From: CAZCSK01 sp964501265
GTDB taxonomy: Bacteria; Actinomycetota; CADDZG01; JAHWKV01
DNA: 39,442 nucleotides
Assembly: GCA_964501265.1 (NCBI GenBank)
Contig: CAZCSK010000020.1
Coordinates: 1 to 39,442, forward strand
Direction: 5' to 3'
The notes under the pieces are model-generated. The model had not been told where the DNA came from. It worked only from the letters and a program-made list of their open reading frames with translations, and did not search any database. Within the stretch, counting starts at the first letter, position 1. Each line of letters starts with the position of its first letter. Made by a program: the position numbers and the translations under genes. Positions 23,829-33,000 of the stretch are shown here, one piece after another.

Positions 23829-23829
23829 G
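23809..23829 (-). promoter_or_regulatory. HAIR-like HspR operator
   Basis: The minus strand reads CTTGACA, a 7-nt spacer, then ACTCAAC. The known HspR-associated inverted repeat is CTTGAGT-N7-ACTCAAG, so the half-sites match at 5 and 6 of 7 bases and the spacing is exact. The site overlaps the -35 element and spacer of the dnaK promoter, ideal for repression. A further ACTCAAT half-site lies nearer dnaK (around 23784-23792) and may be a second, weaker contact. Confidence 0.75.
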
Positions 23830-23938
23830 TTCGAGACGAGAGTTCTGCCATAACCCATTGAGGAAGGCGGCCTCGCTGGGAGTCCTCGACCCCAATTCAC
23901 TGGGAAGCAGCAGGATGCGATGATTAAGCTCATGCCAA

Positions 23939-24439
23939 ATGAGTACACCCAGAGTTAGCAAGACCGGTTTCTCAGGCCATCTTCTGACAGACATGCGCCA
24001 TCTCGATACCTTGCAAAAGGAGTTCGACGCCGTCACATGCATGTGGCAGAGCTTCGGCTATTTCGATGAAGACACCAATCGAGAAGTGCTCGCCAAAATG
24101 GCCGAGGTCGTTGTTCCCTCGGGCCGGATCATTCTGGATCTCTACAACCGCAAATACTTCCAAGCGGTGGGATCGAACACAGGAGGACAGCATTGGACAG
24201 CCGGGAGGTGGGATTACAGTGACCTAACCCGTTACCGGGACGGACGTCTGGTGGTCCAAATCCAATTCGCAACCGGCGACGTAGATACCTTTGACTGGCA
24301 GCTCTATTCCCCGCAGGAGATGAAGGCCTTGGGAGAGTCGGTCGGGCTTCGGGAGCTAATAACATGCGCCGAACTAGATCCAGAACAAGTGGCCGGTAAC
24401 CGTCGACGAGTCTTCCAGATCGTATTCGAGAAACCGTGA
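23939..24439 (+). pseudogene. SAM-dependent methyltransferase remnant lacking the N-terminal SAM-binding motif
   Basis: The 166-residue frame matches the second half of class I methyltransferases: HLLTDMRHLD, EFDAVTCMWQSFGYFDED, the helix NREVLAKMAEVVVPSGRIILDLYN, and a C-terminal region with LYSPQEMKALGESVGL. Motif I (the GxGxG SAM loop) and the acidic loop before it, about 50-60 residues, are missing. Upstream, the same frame reads LSS-QM after a TGA at about 23921, resembling a decayed motif II (the usual D-LS-xM). This suggests an N-terminally truncated gene rather than a wrong start. The deletion end lies beside the dnaK promoter. It could still be translated from ATG 23939, but SAM binding is unlikely. 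Confidence 0.6.
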
Positions 24440-24545
24440 TGGCCATCCCCAATTCGGACCGCGGGCGCGGCGGGCGGGCGGCGAGGTGCCGCAACAACCG
24501 TTAGAATCCCCTGCAATTCTTTCTTGAGTAAGGAAGCCTGAGCAC

Positions 24546-26711
24546 ATGGTGCAAAAGATCGCAATGACGTTGATCATCCTGGCGTCGCTCGGGCTGTTCT
24601 CACTTCGCGCGTGGCAGCTTCTCGAATACCTCATGCTCGGCAAGCCCGAGAACCGCTTCGACAACATCGGGCGGCGCATCGCGCGAGACCTGCGGGTGGC
24701 ATTCGGTCAGCAAAAGATCCTGCAGTGGTCATTTTCCGGTGTGATGCACGTGATGATCTACTGGGGATTTCTCGTTCTGTTCACCACGATCGTCGAGGCC
24801 TTCGGTAGCGTTTATGTAACGGGCTTCGCGCTTCCCTTCATCGGTCGTTGGGGCCCCCTCGGCGCGATGCAAGACGTTTTCGTCGTCGCGGTGCTTGTGG
24901 GGATAGCCATGGCCTTCTACATCCGACGCGTTCAGCGGCCGGGACGCTTTCGAGGATCGCACCTTAAAGAAGCCGAGTACATCCTGTTCGCTATAACGGG
25001 AATCATGGTGACGATCCTTGGCCTTCGCGCAACGGAAATCTCACTCGGGCACTTCCCCTACCCGCGCAATGCCGCTTTCGCGTCCAACGCGGTTGCCTCA
25101 CTGGCGTTCGATCGATTGGGCGCCGAAGCCGGAAGGGCGTGGAACACGATCTTTTTGTGGTGGCACTCGCTCATCATCTTGGGCTTCCTCGTCTACCTTG
25201 GCTACTCGAAACACCTTCACATCATCACGTCAACTTTGAACGTTTTCTTCTCGTCAACAGCATCAAGATCCCCGGGGGCCTTGCGCAAACTCGACATCGA
25301 CATGGAGGCGATGAGCGAGACCGATGTCTTGGGCGCGGCCAAGATCACCGACCTTTCATGGAAGCAGCTGCTCGACACCTATACCTGCACCGAATGTGGG
25401 AGGTGCCAGTCGGCCTGCCCCGCCTGGAACACCGGCAAGCCGCTCTCACCGAAATTGCTGATCATGGACCTGCGGGACCACCTCTTTGAACAAGGGCCGG
25501 GGCTCCTGCGAGCCAAGCGCGACGCCGAGGGTCCTCCGCTTCCCCCTTGGCTGCCCGTGCGATTGCGACGATTCATCCGCAGGGGTCCTCCTGCCAAGCT
25601 TCGCAAGAAGCTGCTCGAAGTACGCGACTCGGTACTTGGGGCGCCGACGTTCGAAGACAAGCCGCTCAACCCCGACGTGATCGACGACGAGGTTATCTGG
25701 TCATGCACCACCTGCGGCGCTTGCGTCTCCAGCTGTCCAGTCGACATCGAGCACATCGACGTCATCATGGACATGCGACGCAACCTCGTGATGATGGAAT
25801 CTCGTTTCCCCAAGGAGATGCAAACCGCTCTCACCAACCTTGAAAACTCGGGCAACCCATGGGGCCAGTCGCAGCAAGCGCGTCTTGATTGGACCGAAGG
25901 GCTCGACATCCCCGTTTTGGGTGAAGACGGCGCTGGCCCGTATGAGGTCGTCTACTGGGTCGGCTGCGCGGGCGCTTTCGAGGACCGGAACAAGAAGGTC
26001 GTTCGCTCGTTCGCGCGACTGATGAATGAGGCTGGCGTTACCTTCGCCATTTTGGGAGGAAAGGAACAGTGCAACGGCGACCCGGCCCGACGTCTGGGAC
26101 AGGAACACCTATTTCAGACGATGGCGCAGACAAACATCGAAACGCTTGATGGATTCGGAGTGAAGAAGGTCGTTACCGCCTGCCCCCACTGCTTCAACAC
26201 GTTGAAGAATGAGTATCCGCAGTTCGGCGGCAACTACCAGGTCAAACATCACACCGAGTTCTTGGCCGACCTAATCAAGGAGGGACGCCTAAAGATCAAG
26301 CGGGACTTCGAGCAGTCGGTCGCCTACCACGACCCCTGCTACATGGCCCGTCACAACTCAAGCGTGAAGGCGCCTCGCTCGATCCTAAAAAGCGCGGGCG
26401 CGCCGGTAGTCGAGATGCATCGTCATTCAGAGAAGACTTTCTGTTGTGGCGCGGGCGGGGGCCGGATGTGGCTCGAGGAGCGCATCGGCAAGAAAGTGAA
26501 CATCGACCGCACCGACGAGGCGCTAGCGCTTGGAGTGGACGTGATTGGCGTCGGATGTCCCTTCTGCCATGTGATGCTCGACGACGGCGTTAAGGAAAGA
26601 GGCGCGGATGACCGCGCTAGCGTCAAAGACCTGGCGCAGATCCTCGAGGAAGTTGTGATACCCGACGGGGCGAAGATGCTCCCTCTCGTCGGCGTGCAAA
26701 AGGCTCCTTGA
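24546..26711 (+). CDS. Membrane-bound heterodisulfide-reductase-like Fe-S oxidoreductase (EtfD-like)
   Basis: A 721-residue three-part protein. Residues about 1-240 hold several membrane helices of the NarI/cytochrome b type. Two 4Fe-4S motifs follow (CTECGRCQSACP near 281, CTTCGACVSSCP near 387). The C-terminus has two CCG-type cysteine domains (WVGCAGAF near 470 and CNGD near 509; DPCYMARHN near 596 and FCCGAGGG near 633). This architecture is that of the actinobacterial protein Rv0338c/EtfD, which takes electrons from the EtfBA flavoprotein during acyl-CoA dehydrogenation and reduces the quinone pool. No etfAB is in the window, so the partner is inferred. ATG 24546 follows an AAGGAAG. The stop overlaps the next start as TTGA. 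Confidence 0.88.
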   Translation: MVQKIAMTLIILASLGLFSLRAWQLLEYLMLGKPENRFDNIGRRIARDLRVAFGQQKILQWSFSGVMHVMIYWGFLVLFTTIVEAFGSVYVTGFALPFIGRWGPLGAMQDVFVVAVLVGIAMAFYIRRVQRPGRFRGSHLKEAEYILFAITGIMVTILGLRATEISLGHFPYPRNAAFASNAVASLAFDRLGAEAGRAWNTIFLWWHSLIILGFLVYLGYSKHLHIITSTLNVFFSSTASRSPGALRKLDIDMEAMSETDVLGAAKITDLSWKQLLDTYTCTECGRCQSACPAWNTGKPLSPKLLIMDLRDHLFEQGPGLLRAKRDAEGPPLPPWLPVRLRRFIRRGPPAKLRKKLLEVRDSVLGAPTFEDKPLNPDVIDDEVIWSCTTCGACVSSCPVDIEHIDVIMDMRRNLVMMESRFPKEMQTALTNLENSGNPWGQSQQARLDWTEGLDIPVLGEDGAGPYEVVYWVGCAGAFEDRNKKVVRSFARLMNEAGVTFAILGGKEQCNGDPARRLGQEHLFQTMAQTNIETLDGFGVKKVVTACPHCFNTLKNEYPQFGGNYQVKHHTEFLADLIKEGRLKIKRDFEQSVAYHDPCYMARHNSSVKAPRSILKSAGAPVVEMHRHSEKTFCCGAGGGRMWLEERIGKKVNIDRTDEALALGVDVIGVGCPFCHVMLDDGVKERGADDRASVKDLAQILEEVVIPDGAKMLPLVGVQKAP

Positions 26712-27169
26712 ACCTCCCCGCCCGACGACTCGATCCTAAGATTCGAACGCTATGGTGGGTAACGGGCGGGATATTTACGTTGATCTTCGCGATCGCGGGT
26801 GCGGTCGGGGTGGCCTTGGACCTGCTGAATCCGTTTCCTCGTTACCTTCCTCTCCTGCCTGCTGCCTTCTCGGGAGCAATCGCAGCAATTCTTCCGCTTC
26901 TTCGATATCGGAGGTGGCGTTACGAGTTAAGGGATAAGGACCTGTTTGTTTCCAAAGGGGCCATATCGATTGAGATTACGGCGATTCCCTTCGATCGAAT
27001 GCAATTCTCGGAAACGAGCCAGGGCCCGCTCGACCGGATGTTCGCACTTGCGAAGCTGACCGTTTACACAGCCGCCGGGAAGGCGGGGACCATTCCAGGA
27101 TTGAACGAGCACGAAGCATCGGAGCTACGCGATGAACTCTCAAGAGTCGCAGGGCACTCCAGCGTCTGA
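26708..27169 (+). CDS. Bacterial PH-domain membrane protein (YdbS-like)
   Basis: A 153-residue protein with two N-terminal transmembrane helices (about 14-37 and 43-62) followed by a bPH2 domain (YELRDKDLFVSKGAISIEIT, then IPFDRMQFSETSQGPLDRMF, LTVYTAAGKAGTIPGLNEHEA). This is the YdbS pattern of Bacillus, where YdbS and YdbT act together and have been linked to bacteriocin resistance. TTG 26708 overlaps the previous stop (TTGA). The next gene is YdbT-like and overlaps it by 38 nt. Confidence 0.85.
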   Translation: MNLPARRLDPKIRTLWWVTGGIFTLIFAIAGAVGVALDLLNPFPRYLPLLPAAFSGAIAAILPLLRYRRWRYELRDKDLFVSKGAISIEITAIPFDRMQFSETSQGPLDRMFALAKLTVYTAAGKAGTIPGLNEHEASELRDELSRVAGHSSV

Positions 27170-28571
27170 ACAACGCAAGCTGCATCCGTCGGCAATAGTC
27201 ATTTGGCTGGTCGACAATACGCGCAGTCTATTGACTGCGCTGTTGCCCTTCCTGTTTGGGAGGACTTTTCCCTTCGTGTGGCTTCTGTTTATCCCGTTCG
27301 GGCTCTCCGTGGTTGGACCGTTCTTCAAGTACCTGCGATTCCGCTATGAAGTCACCCCACAAACCCTCGTCGTTGAAGGTGGGGGCATCTTCAACAAATG
27401 GCGTCGGGTGATTCCTACAGAGCGCATCCAGTCAATCGATGTAATTCAAAAACTGCGGCATCGCGTCTTTGGGGTCGTCGAACTACGTATTGAAGTCATC
27501 GGAGGTTCCGCCACCGAAGCGCAGATGGTGGCTCTGAAACCTGCTGAGGCCGACAGGGTGCGTTCAATCGCCACACAGGGATCAGCCTCCGGGCAGGCGC
27601 TGGTTGAAGCTGACGCCCTCCCGCCCGCCCTTGCGCGACTTGCCGTGAAAGACCTGGTGTTAGCTGGCGTCACCGGGGGCCGCGTTGCATTTCTCGGACT
27701 CCTATTCGCCAACTTAACTCAGATATTTCCTGAAGAGCAGATCTTCAAGCGTGCTTTTGACTCAGTTGCCGCCGGGCGCGCTGCATGGCTTGGCGTGGTG
27801 GTAGTTGGGGCGATGGTTCTGCTCGCTGCGCTTGCCGGATCTCTGATCTTGACGGTGATGACCTACTGGGAATTCACAGTGAGCCGCGTGGGCAGCAACC
27901 TACTGGTAACGCGCGGCCTGCTGAGCACACGCCGATCGACGATTCCCTTGAGCCGCATCCAGGCGATTAATTTGAAACAGAACCTCGTGAGGCGCCCCTT
28001 CGGCCTTGCTTCGCTTTCGGTCGTAGTCGCTGGATACAGCTCGGGGCGCGGCCAAGGCAATCAGTCGGCCGAAGCAGAAGTGAGCGCGACACTCCTGCCG
28101 ATCGCACGGCTTCGGGACGCCTATCGAGTCGCCGAGCAGGTGCTCGATACCTCCACGCCTTTTGACTCCATGACCTGGAACCGCGCGCCGGGTCGAGCCT
28201 TTCAGCGGTCCATGCTGAATGTCGTGGTCTTGTCGCTGATCGTGGCCGCAGTCGGGTTCGCGATTCAACCGTCGGCCTGGTGGGGAGGCCCCAGCGTCTT
28301 CGTGCTCGGTGGGGCGGCAGCCTACCTTTCGTGGAAAACTCGCAGGCATGCATTTACGTCCATGCACGTACTCAGGCAGTCCGGCGTTCTAGGACGAAAG
28401 ACCACGATCGTTCCGCTCGCCAACCTTCAGCACACCGGCCTCAATATCGGTCCGCTTCAGCGGGCCATGCGACTAACTACCGTTAGGTTGACCGTACCTA
28501 AACTCAAACTGAGACTGCACAATCTGGACCAAGCGACGGCCGACGGCATATTCACTCTATTGAGTCGATAG
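27132..28571 (+). CDS. Multi-PH-domain membrane protein (YdbT-like)
   Basis: A 479-residue protein with three bPH2 repeats separated by pairs of transmembrane helices. The first repeat holds FRYEVTPQTLVVEGGGIFNKWRR and IPTERIQSIDVIQKLRHRVFG, the second WEFTVSRVGSNLLVTRGLLSTRRS and IPLSRIQAINLKQNLVRRPFG, and the third ends VPLANLQHTGLNIGPLQRAM. Helical pairs lie near 34-58, 180-245 and 355-390. ATG 27132 is 38 nt inside the previous gene but has GGAG seven bases upstream, and there is no later start before the conserved region. The 3' end overlaps the convergent LLM gene by 15 nt. Function is not established. Confidence 0.88.
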   Translation: MNSQESQGTPASEQRKLHPSAIVIWLVDNTRSLLTALLPFLFGRTFPFVWLLFIPFGLSVVGPFFKYLRFRYEVTPQTLVVEGGGIFNKWRRVIPTERIQSIDVIQKLRHRVFGVVELRIEVIGGSATEAQMVALKPAEADRVRSIATQGSASGQALVEADALPPALARLAVKDLVLAGVTGGRVAFLGLLFANLTQIFPEEQIFKRAFDSVAAGRAAWLGVVVVGAMVLLAALAGSLILTVMTYWEFTVSRVGSNLLVTRGLLSTRRSTIPLSRIQAINLKQNLVRRPFGLASLSVVVAGYSSGRGQGNQSAEAEVSATLLPIARLRDAYRVAEQVLDTSTPFDSMTWNRAPGRAFQRSMLNVVVLSLIVAAVGFAIQPSAWWGGPSVFVLGGAAAYLSWKTRRHAFTSMHVLRQSGVLGRKTTIVPLANLQHTGLNIGPLQRAMRLTTVRLTVPKLKLRLHNLDQATADGIFTLLSR

Positions 28572-29507
28572 GTCGAGCACCGCAGCCATCTGGGCTAACC
28601 GGGCCAGACGATCATCCAAAGACAGCCCTCCCGGATCGACGGTGATGAGTAGCTCATCCGGATTGATTGTCTTCGTGCTACGAATGATCTCAGTCGCCAG
28701 ATTCTCTGGAGCGCCGCAAGTAATGTGCAGTTTTTGACGCGCTGCGATCGGATCGTCCGGTAAGGAAGCGCGGCCCCGTGTTACGAGATATGCGCTATGG
28801 CGGTCAAGACCTTCGAGCAAGGCTGGATCGTCCGCCCGACCAACCCATACGTTTCGCGAGGTGACCACCCTGCCTTGAGGATGGCCGAGCCGATACTCTT
28901 GGGCAGCGATAGCCTGAGATTCCGTAGGATCGCCAAATCTTGGTTCGGAGCGCCCCTGCAAAAGTCCCAACCCCAACGATGCCGCAAAACCGGCACCGCG
29001 AACCGACTGAGCCCCTACGTAGATCTTGGAGCGCGCTCCGGTGACTTGGGGATAAAGCGGGGAGCCTCCCGAATCAACCGGGGCACCCTCTAACAATTCA
29101 ATGAGACGAGGCAGGAGGTCGGAGTTCGTTTGTTGTCGACCTTCGAAGTCGACGCCGAAGCTGCGGAACCCTAAAGGATCGTCGCCGCTTCCGACTCCAA
29201 GATGCGCACGCCCCCGTGACAAAGCGTCGAGTGTCGCAAAATCCTCAGCCAAGCGAATCGGGTTTTCCAAGGGAAGGGAGACAACTGCGGTTCCCAGTTC
29301 AATGCGGCTAGTCCGGGCAGCGACTGCGGCCAGGACCAGAAGGGGCGACGGCGCGGCCGCGTACTCGGGGGAGAAATGCCGGGATGCAATCCAAAGCGAA
29401 TGATATCCAAGACTCTCGCAAGCCTCGGCGCACTCGACGACCCCCCGATACTCTTCCGACGCCGACCGCGTCAGAGGTTCGAGGGGCAAAAAAACCCCAA
29501 TATCCAT
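28557..29507 (-). CDS. LLM class flavin-dependent oxidoreductase (c)
   Basis: A 316-residue luciferase-like protein: DIGVFLPLEPLT at the start, SLGYHSLWIASRHFSPEYAAAPSPL near 32-56, ARTSRIELGTAVVSLPLENPIRLAEDFATLDALSRGRAHLGVGSGDD across 64-110. It is nearer to the bacterial luciferase/alkanal monooxygenase branch than the two other LLM proteins here. ATG 29507 follows the dcd TAG directly, with no bases between, so the genes are probably co-transcribed. The 3' end overlaps the convergent YdbT-like gene. Substrate unknown. Confidence 0.85.
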   Translation of the reverse strand: MDIGVFLPLEPLTRSASEEYRGVVECAEACESLGYHSLWIASRHFSPEYAAAPSPLLVLAAVAARTSRIELGTAVVSLPLENPIRLAEDFATLDALSRGRAHLGVGSGDDPLGFRSFGVDFEGRQQTNSDLLPRLIELLEGAPVDSGGSPLYPQVTGARSKIYVGAQSVRGAGFAASLGLGLLQGRSEPRFGDPTESQAIAAQEYRLGHPQGRVVTSRNVWVGRADDPALLEGLDRHSAYLVTRGRASLPDDPIAARQKLHITCGAPENLATEIIRSTKTINPDELLITVDPGGLSLDDRLARLAQMAAVLDLSTQ

Positions 29508-30074
29508 CTACGGGCGAAAGTTTTCCCAGTAGCGCGACGGGGTTGGGCCAGTTTGACCCTTGTACTTGCTTCGCAAATCCGTCGACCCGTAGCCACGCTC
29601 AGCCGGCGACGAGAGTCTGAAGAATGCAATCTGCCCAATCTTCATTCCCGGATACAACGTAATCGGCAGATTAGCGAGATTCGACAGCTCCAAAGTCAGA
29701 TGCCCCGTGAAACACGGGTCGATGAATCCGGCAGTGGAATGGGTGACGAGGCCCAGTCTGCCCAGGGATGACTTCCCTTCGAGTCGCCCGGCGATGTCAT
29801 CGGGAAGTTCTACCCACTCCTGCGTCGAACCCAAAACAAATTCACCAGGATGCAAGATAAAGGCTTCGTCGCCTGGCACCTGGATGAGTTCCGTCAAATC
29901 ATCCATCTGCTTCTTCACGTCAATGATCTCGTAGCGGTGGTTATGAAAGACGCGAAATTGATCATCGATGCGAACATCGATCGAGGATGGCTGAATCATT
30001 GCCCGATCGTAGGGCTTGATGACTATGCGATCAGCGTCGATTTCGGCGCGTATGTCTCTATCGGAGAGAATCAA
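29508..30074 (-). CDS. dcd: dCTP deaminase, probably bifunctional dCTP deaminase/dUTPase
   Basis: Makes dUMP or dUTP from dCTP for thymidylate synthesis. 188 residues. MIQPSSIDVRIDDQFRVF (26-43), GRLEGKSSLGRLGLVTHSTAGFIDP (97-120) and LTLELSNLANLPITLYPGMKIGQ are nearly the same as in the Mycobacterium tuberculosis enzyme, which also hydrolyses dUTP. The GKSSLGRLGL...HSTAGFIDP block marks that bifunctional group. The TTG start is preceded by GGAGG, and TTGA overlaps the stop of the large cyclase-type protein. Confidence 0.94.
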   Translation of the reverse strand: MILSDRDIRAEIDADRIVIKPYDRAMIQPSSIDVRIDDQFRVFHNHRYEIIDVKKQMDDLTELIQVPGDEAFILHPGEFVLGSTQEWVELPDDIAGRLEGKSSLGRLGLVTHSTAGFIDPCFTGHLTLELSNLANLPITLYPGMKIGQIAFFRLSSPAERGYGSTDLRSKYKGQTGPTPSRYWENFRP

Positions 30075-33000
30075 TGAGCGGCCTCCCGGATTCCCGCAAC
30101 GAACTCCGATTCAACAAAGGTCCTCCTCAGATTTTCGTCGCTCAAGGTCGAGGCGATTCGATCAATCTCCGCCAGTGCCTCGCTGTAAGTTGTCTTCGCC
30201 TCTTCTTCTCGTCCTTGTCCCCGTCGCAGATCGCCCATCGCTACGAGCGTCTTCCAAAGCTGCGGTGGGTTGGCAACTTCACGAGCGATTTCAACCGCCT
30301 CGGTCAATGCGCCCTCAGCATCATCCAACTTTCCCATGGCCGCAAGCGCTTGACCTTTCAGGCGCAGAGCCTTGACGACGTTTTTTGCGCTTTCGGTGCC
30401 AGTCGATGCTTCATAGCACTCATCCGCATACTTAAGGGCTCTGTCCGCGTCGCCGCGCGCAAGCCAGAGTTCGCCGTAACTGTGCAGCATGTGTTGCGAA
30501 TACCTCCAGAGCATGAACCGCTCTGCCGGCGTGGGATTGCGATAGATCTTTTCGACCCATTTCAGATGTTCCTCGGCTTCGTTGTATCGCCCGAGAGCAA
30601 TGAGATTGTCAGCCAGGTTAAGCCGGGCGTTGCTCTCGACCTCGGGGTCCGGGGCGGGAATCTCGGTGCCGACTTCGATGCTTTGCCGGTTGAATTCAAT
30701 TGCCCGTTCGTAATCCTGAAGCTCGGCGTAAATCCAGCCGAACGTGTTCAGTGCTCTTGCCCGAAACAAGGAATCACCGATCACCACGCTGAGTCGCTCG
30801 GCATCCGCAAGCCGTTCAAGGGCCTCCTCGTAGCGACCGAGCCCGGAAAGCGCTAAGCCCATATCCCAGGAATGGGCAACGACCATATAGCCCTGCCCGC
30901 TTTTCTCCGCGGCATCGCGCCACTTGGTCAGATGTTCTAGAGCTAGATCAAACTTCCCGGCCCACAATGGCCAGTACTGTCCAAATATCGACCAAGTGGC
31001 GCGTGCAAAGTGATCCTCCACTCGATCGACCAAAGCGGCCGCCTCGTCGCGATAGGGCGTGGCCTCAGTCCGGCGACCAACGACTATTAGAAGGGTGGCC
31101 AACACCAGGAGCGCCGAGAGTCGAACCTGGTCACGTCCTTCGGCCCCGATCTCTAGTGCTTCCTTGCACAGCTTCTCTGCAGCCTCAATATCGTGGTCAA
31201 GAAAGGCGCCGAGGGCTTCGTAAGTGATTGCGAGTCCTTCGGTAAGTCGATCGCCGAGGGAAACAGCAAGCTCGCGGGCCCGCCTGAAATCGGATTGACC
31301 CTCGCTCAGGTCGCTTAAACTGAAGTTAATAAATCCTCTCGCAATTGAGATTTCGATCGCGGAACCCGCGGCGGTCTCTCCGATTCGACCGGCCACTTCC
31401 AGGGCCCGGTCATAGAAAGCAAGCGCTTCACGAGTGGCAAAGGCTGCGGTCGCCTTATTCCCCGCCTCGTTCAGGTACTTCAGCGCCTTGTCCCAGACTT
31501 GGGCTTCGTAATTGTGGTGCGCAAGGGTCTCGTAATGCTCAGCCAGGCGATCCTCGTACAGTTCCTCGATCGCTGAGGCCACGAGGCTGTGCAGAGACTT
31601 CCTTCGCTCGAGCAGCAAAGTTCCATAAGCAACATCGTGAGTAAGTGCGTGCTTAAACATGTAGGCCAGCTCTGGAAAGTAGGACTTTTCGTAGATCAAC
31701 TCGAGTTGCTTGAGGTCTCCAAGCAGGTCGTCGAGGTGACCCTCCTGGGAGATCCTGTTTAGAAGCCGGACGCTGAATTCTCTGCCTATCACCGACGCTA
31801 GTTGCAAGGCCCGCTTTGCCTCCGCGGCCAGGCGGTCGATCCTTGAAAGGATCACCTCAGTAATGGTGTCGGGAATACGGACCTCCGTCAGTGAACGCCC
31901 TTCGCTATGACCGTTCGCAGATGACGCAAGCACTCCGAGTTCAACGAGCGACTTGGTAACTTCCTCAATGAAAAATGGGTTGCCCTCAGCCTTTCGCACG
32001 ATCATCTGCTGAACGTCGTCGGGAAGAGAGTCGGATTGAATCAAACGCCGGGCGATGTCAGCAGTTTCTCCCGGCTCAAGACCCCGCAGCGTTATCTGAG
32101 AAAAATAACTGCGATCGCCGAAGGGCTGGCTATAGCCCGGCCTGAAGCTGCAGATAATCAGCAGCGGCAGTGACGCGGCAACGTCGATCAAGACCCTCAG
32201 GGCCTCTTCCGACTTCTCGTCGATCCAGTGAAGGTCTTCGATAAAAAGAATCAGGGGTGCCCTTCGGCTCTCTTCAGTCATCAGCGCCCGCAAAGCGTCG
32301 AATAATCCCGCCTGCCTGATCTGGGGATCCATTGTGACTATGGACTCATCGCCGGGGTCAACACTCAAAAGAAACTTGAGGTAGGGCGCGGTTCGTTTGG
32401 TCGACTCATTCCAAGGCGAGATCAAGTCGTCAATCTTTCCGATAATCGTGGAATCGTCGTCGGACTCTTCGACTCCGATCGCATTCTTTACAAAGTCGAT
32501 CACGGGCAGGTAGGGGATGCTTCCCCCGTATGAAACACACTGTCCCCGTAACCAACGGGCACGGTCGCCAAGCATCATGCCCAGTTCCGTGATCAGCCGA
32601 CTCTTGCCCATTCCCGCGTCTCCGGCCAAGAACGCGACTCGGCCATGCCTCTGTTTCGCCTGTTCAAGCAAGTCCACAAATGTCTGAAGTTCTTTCTCGC
32701 GTCCGACGAATGGAGTTAGACCACGAACAATCGCCGCTTGAAATCGGGACCTTACGGATTTTTCCCCAGTGACCCTGTAAGCCCGGACCGGCTCGGCCTT
32801 GCCCTTTACGTCGAGCAGGCCGACATCCTCTAGTTCGAAGTAATCGCGCGCCGCCTTCTGGGTATTCTCGGAAATATAAACTGCGCCCGGCTCGGCAAGA
32901 CCCTCCATCCTGGCCGCCAGATTTACGGTGTCGCCGACCGCCGTGTAGTCCATCACCAGATCGTCTCCCACGTTACCGACTATGACGGGACCAGTGTTGA

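Noticed and set aside
23921..23923. Second selenocysteine codon (TGA before the methyltransferase remnant)
   Set aside because: Class I methyltransferases have no Cys/Sec at that position and no hairpin with a GU loop follows. Decay of a truncated gene explains it better.
30074..30856. 260-codon open frame on the plus strand
   Set aside because: Antisense to the TPR region of the cyclase-type protein, with no recognisable domain and no convincing ribosome-binding site.
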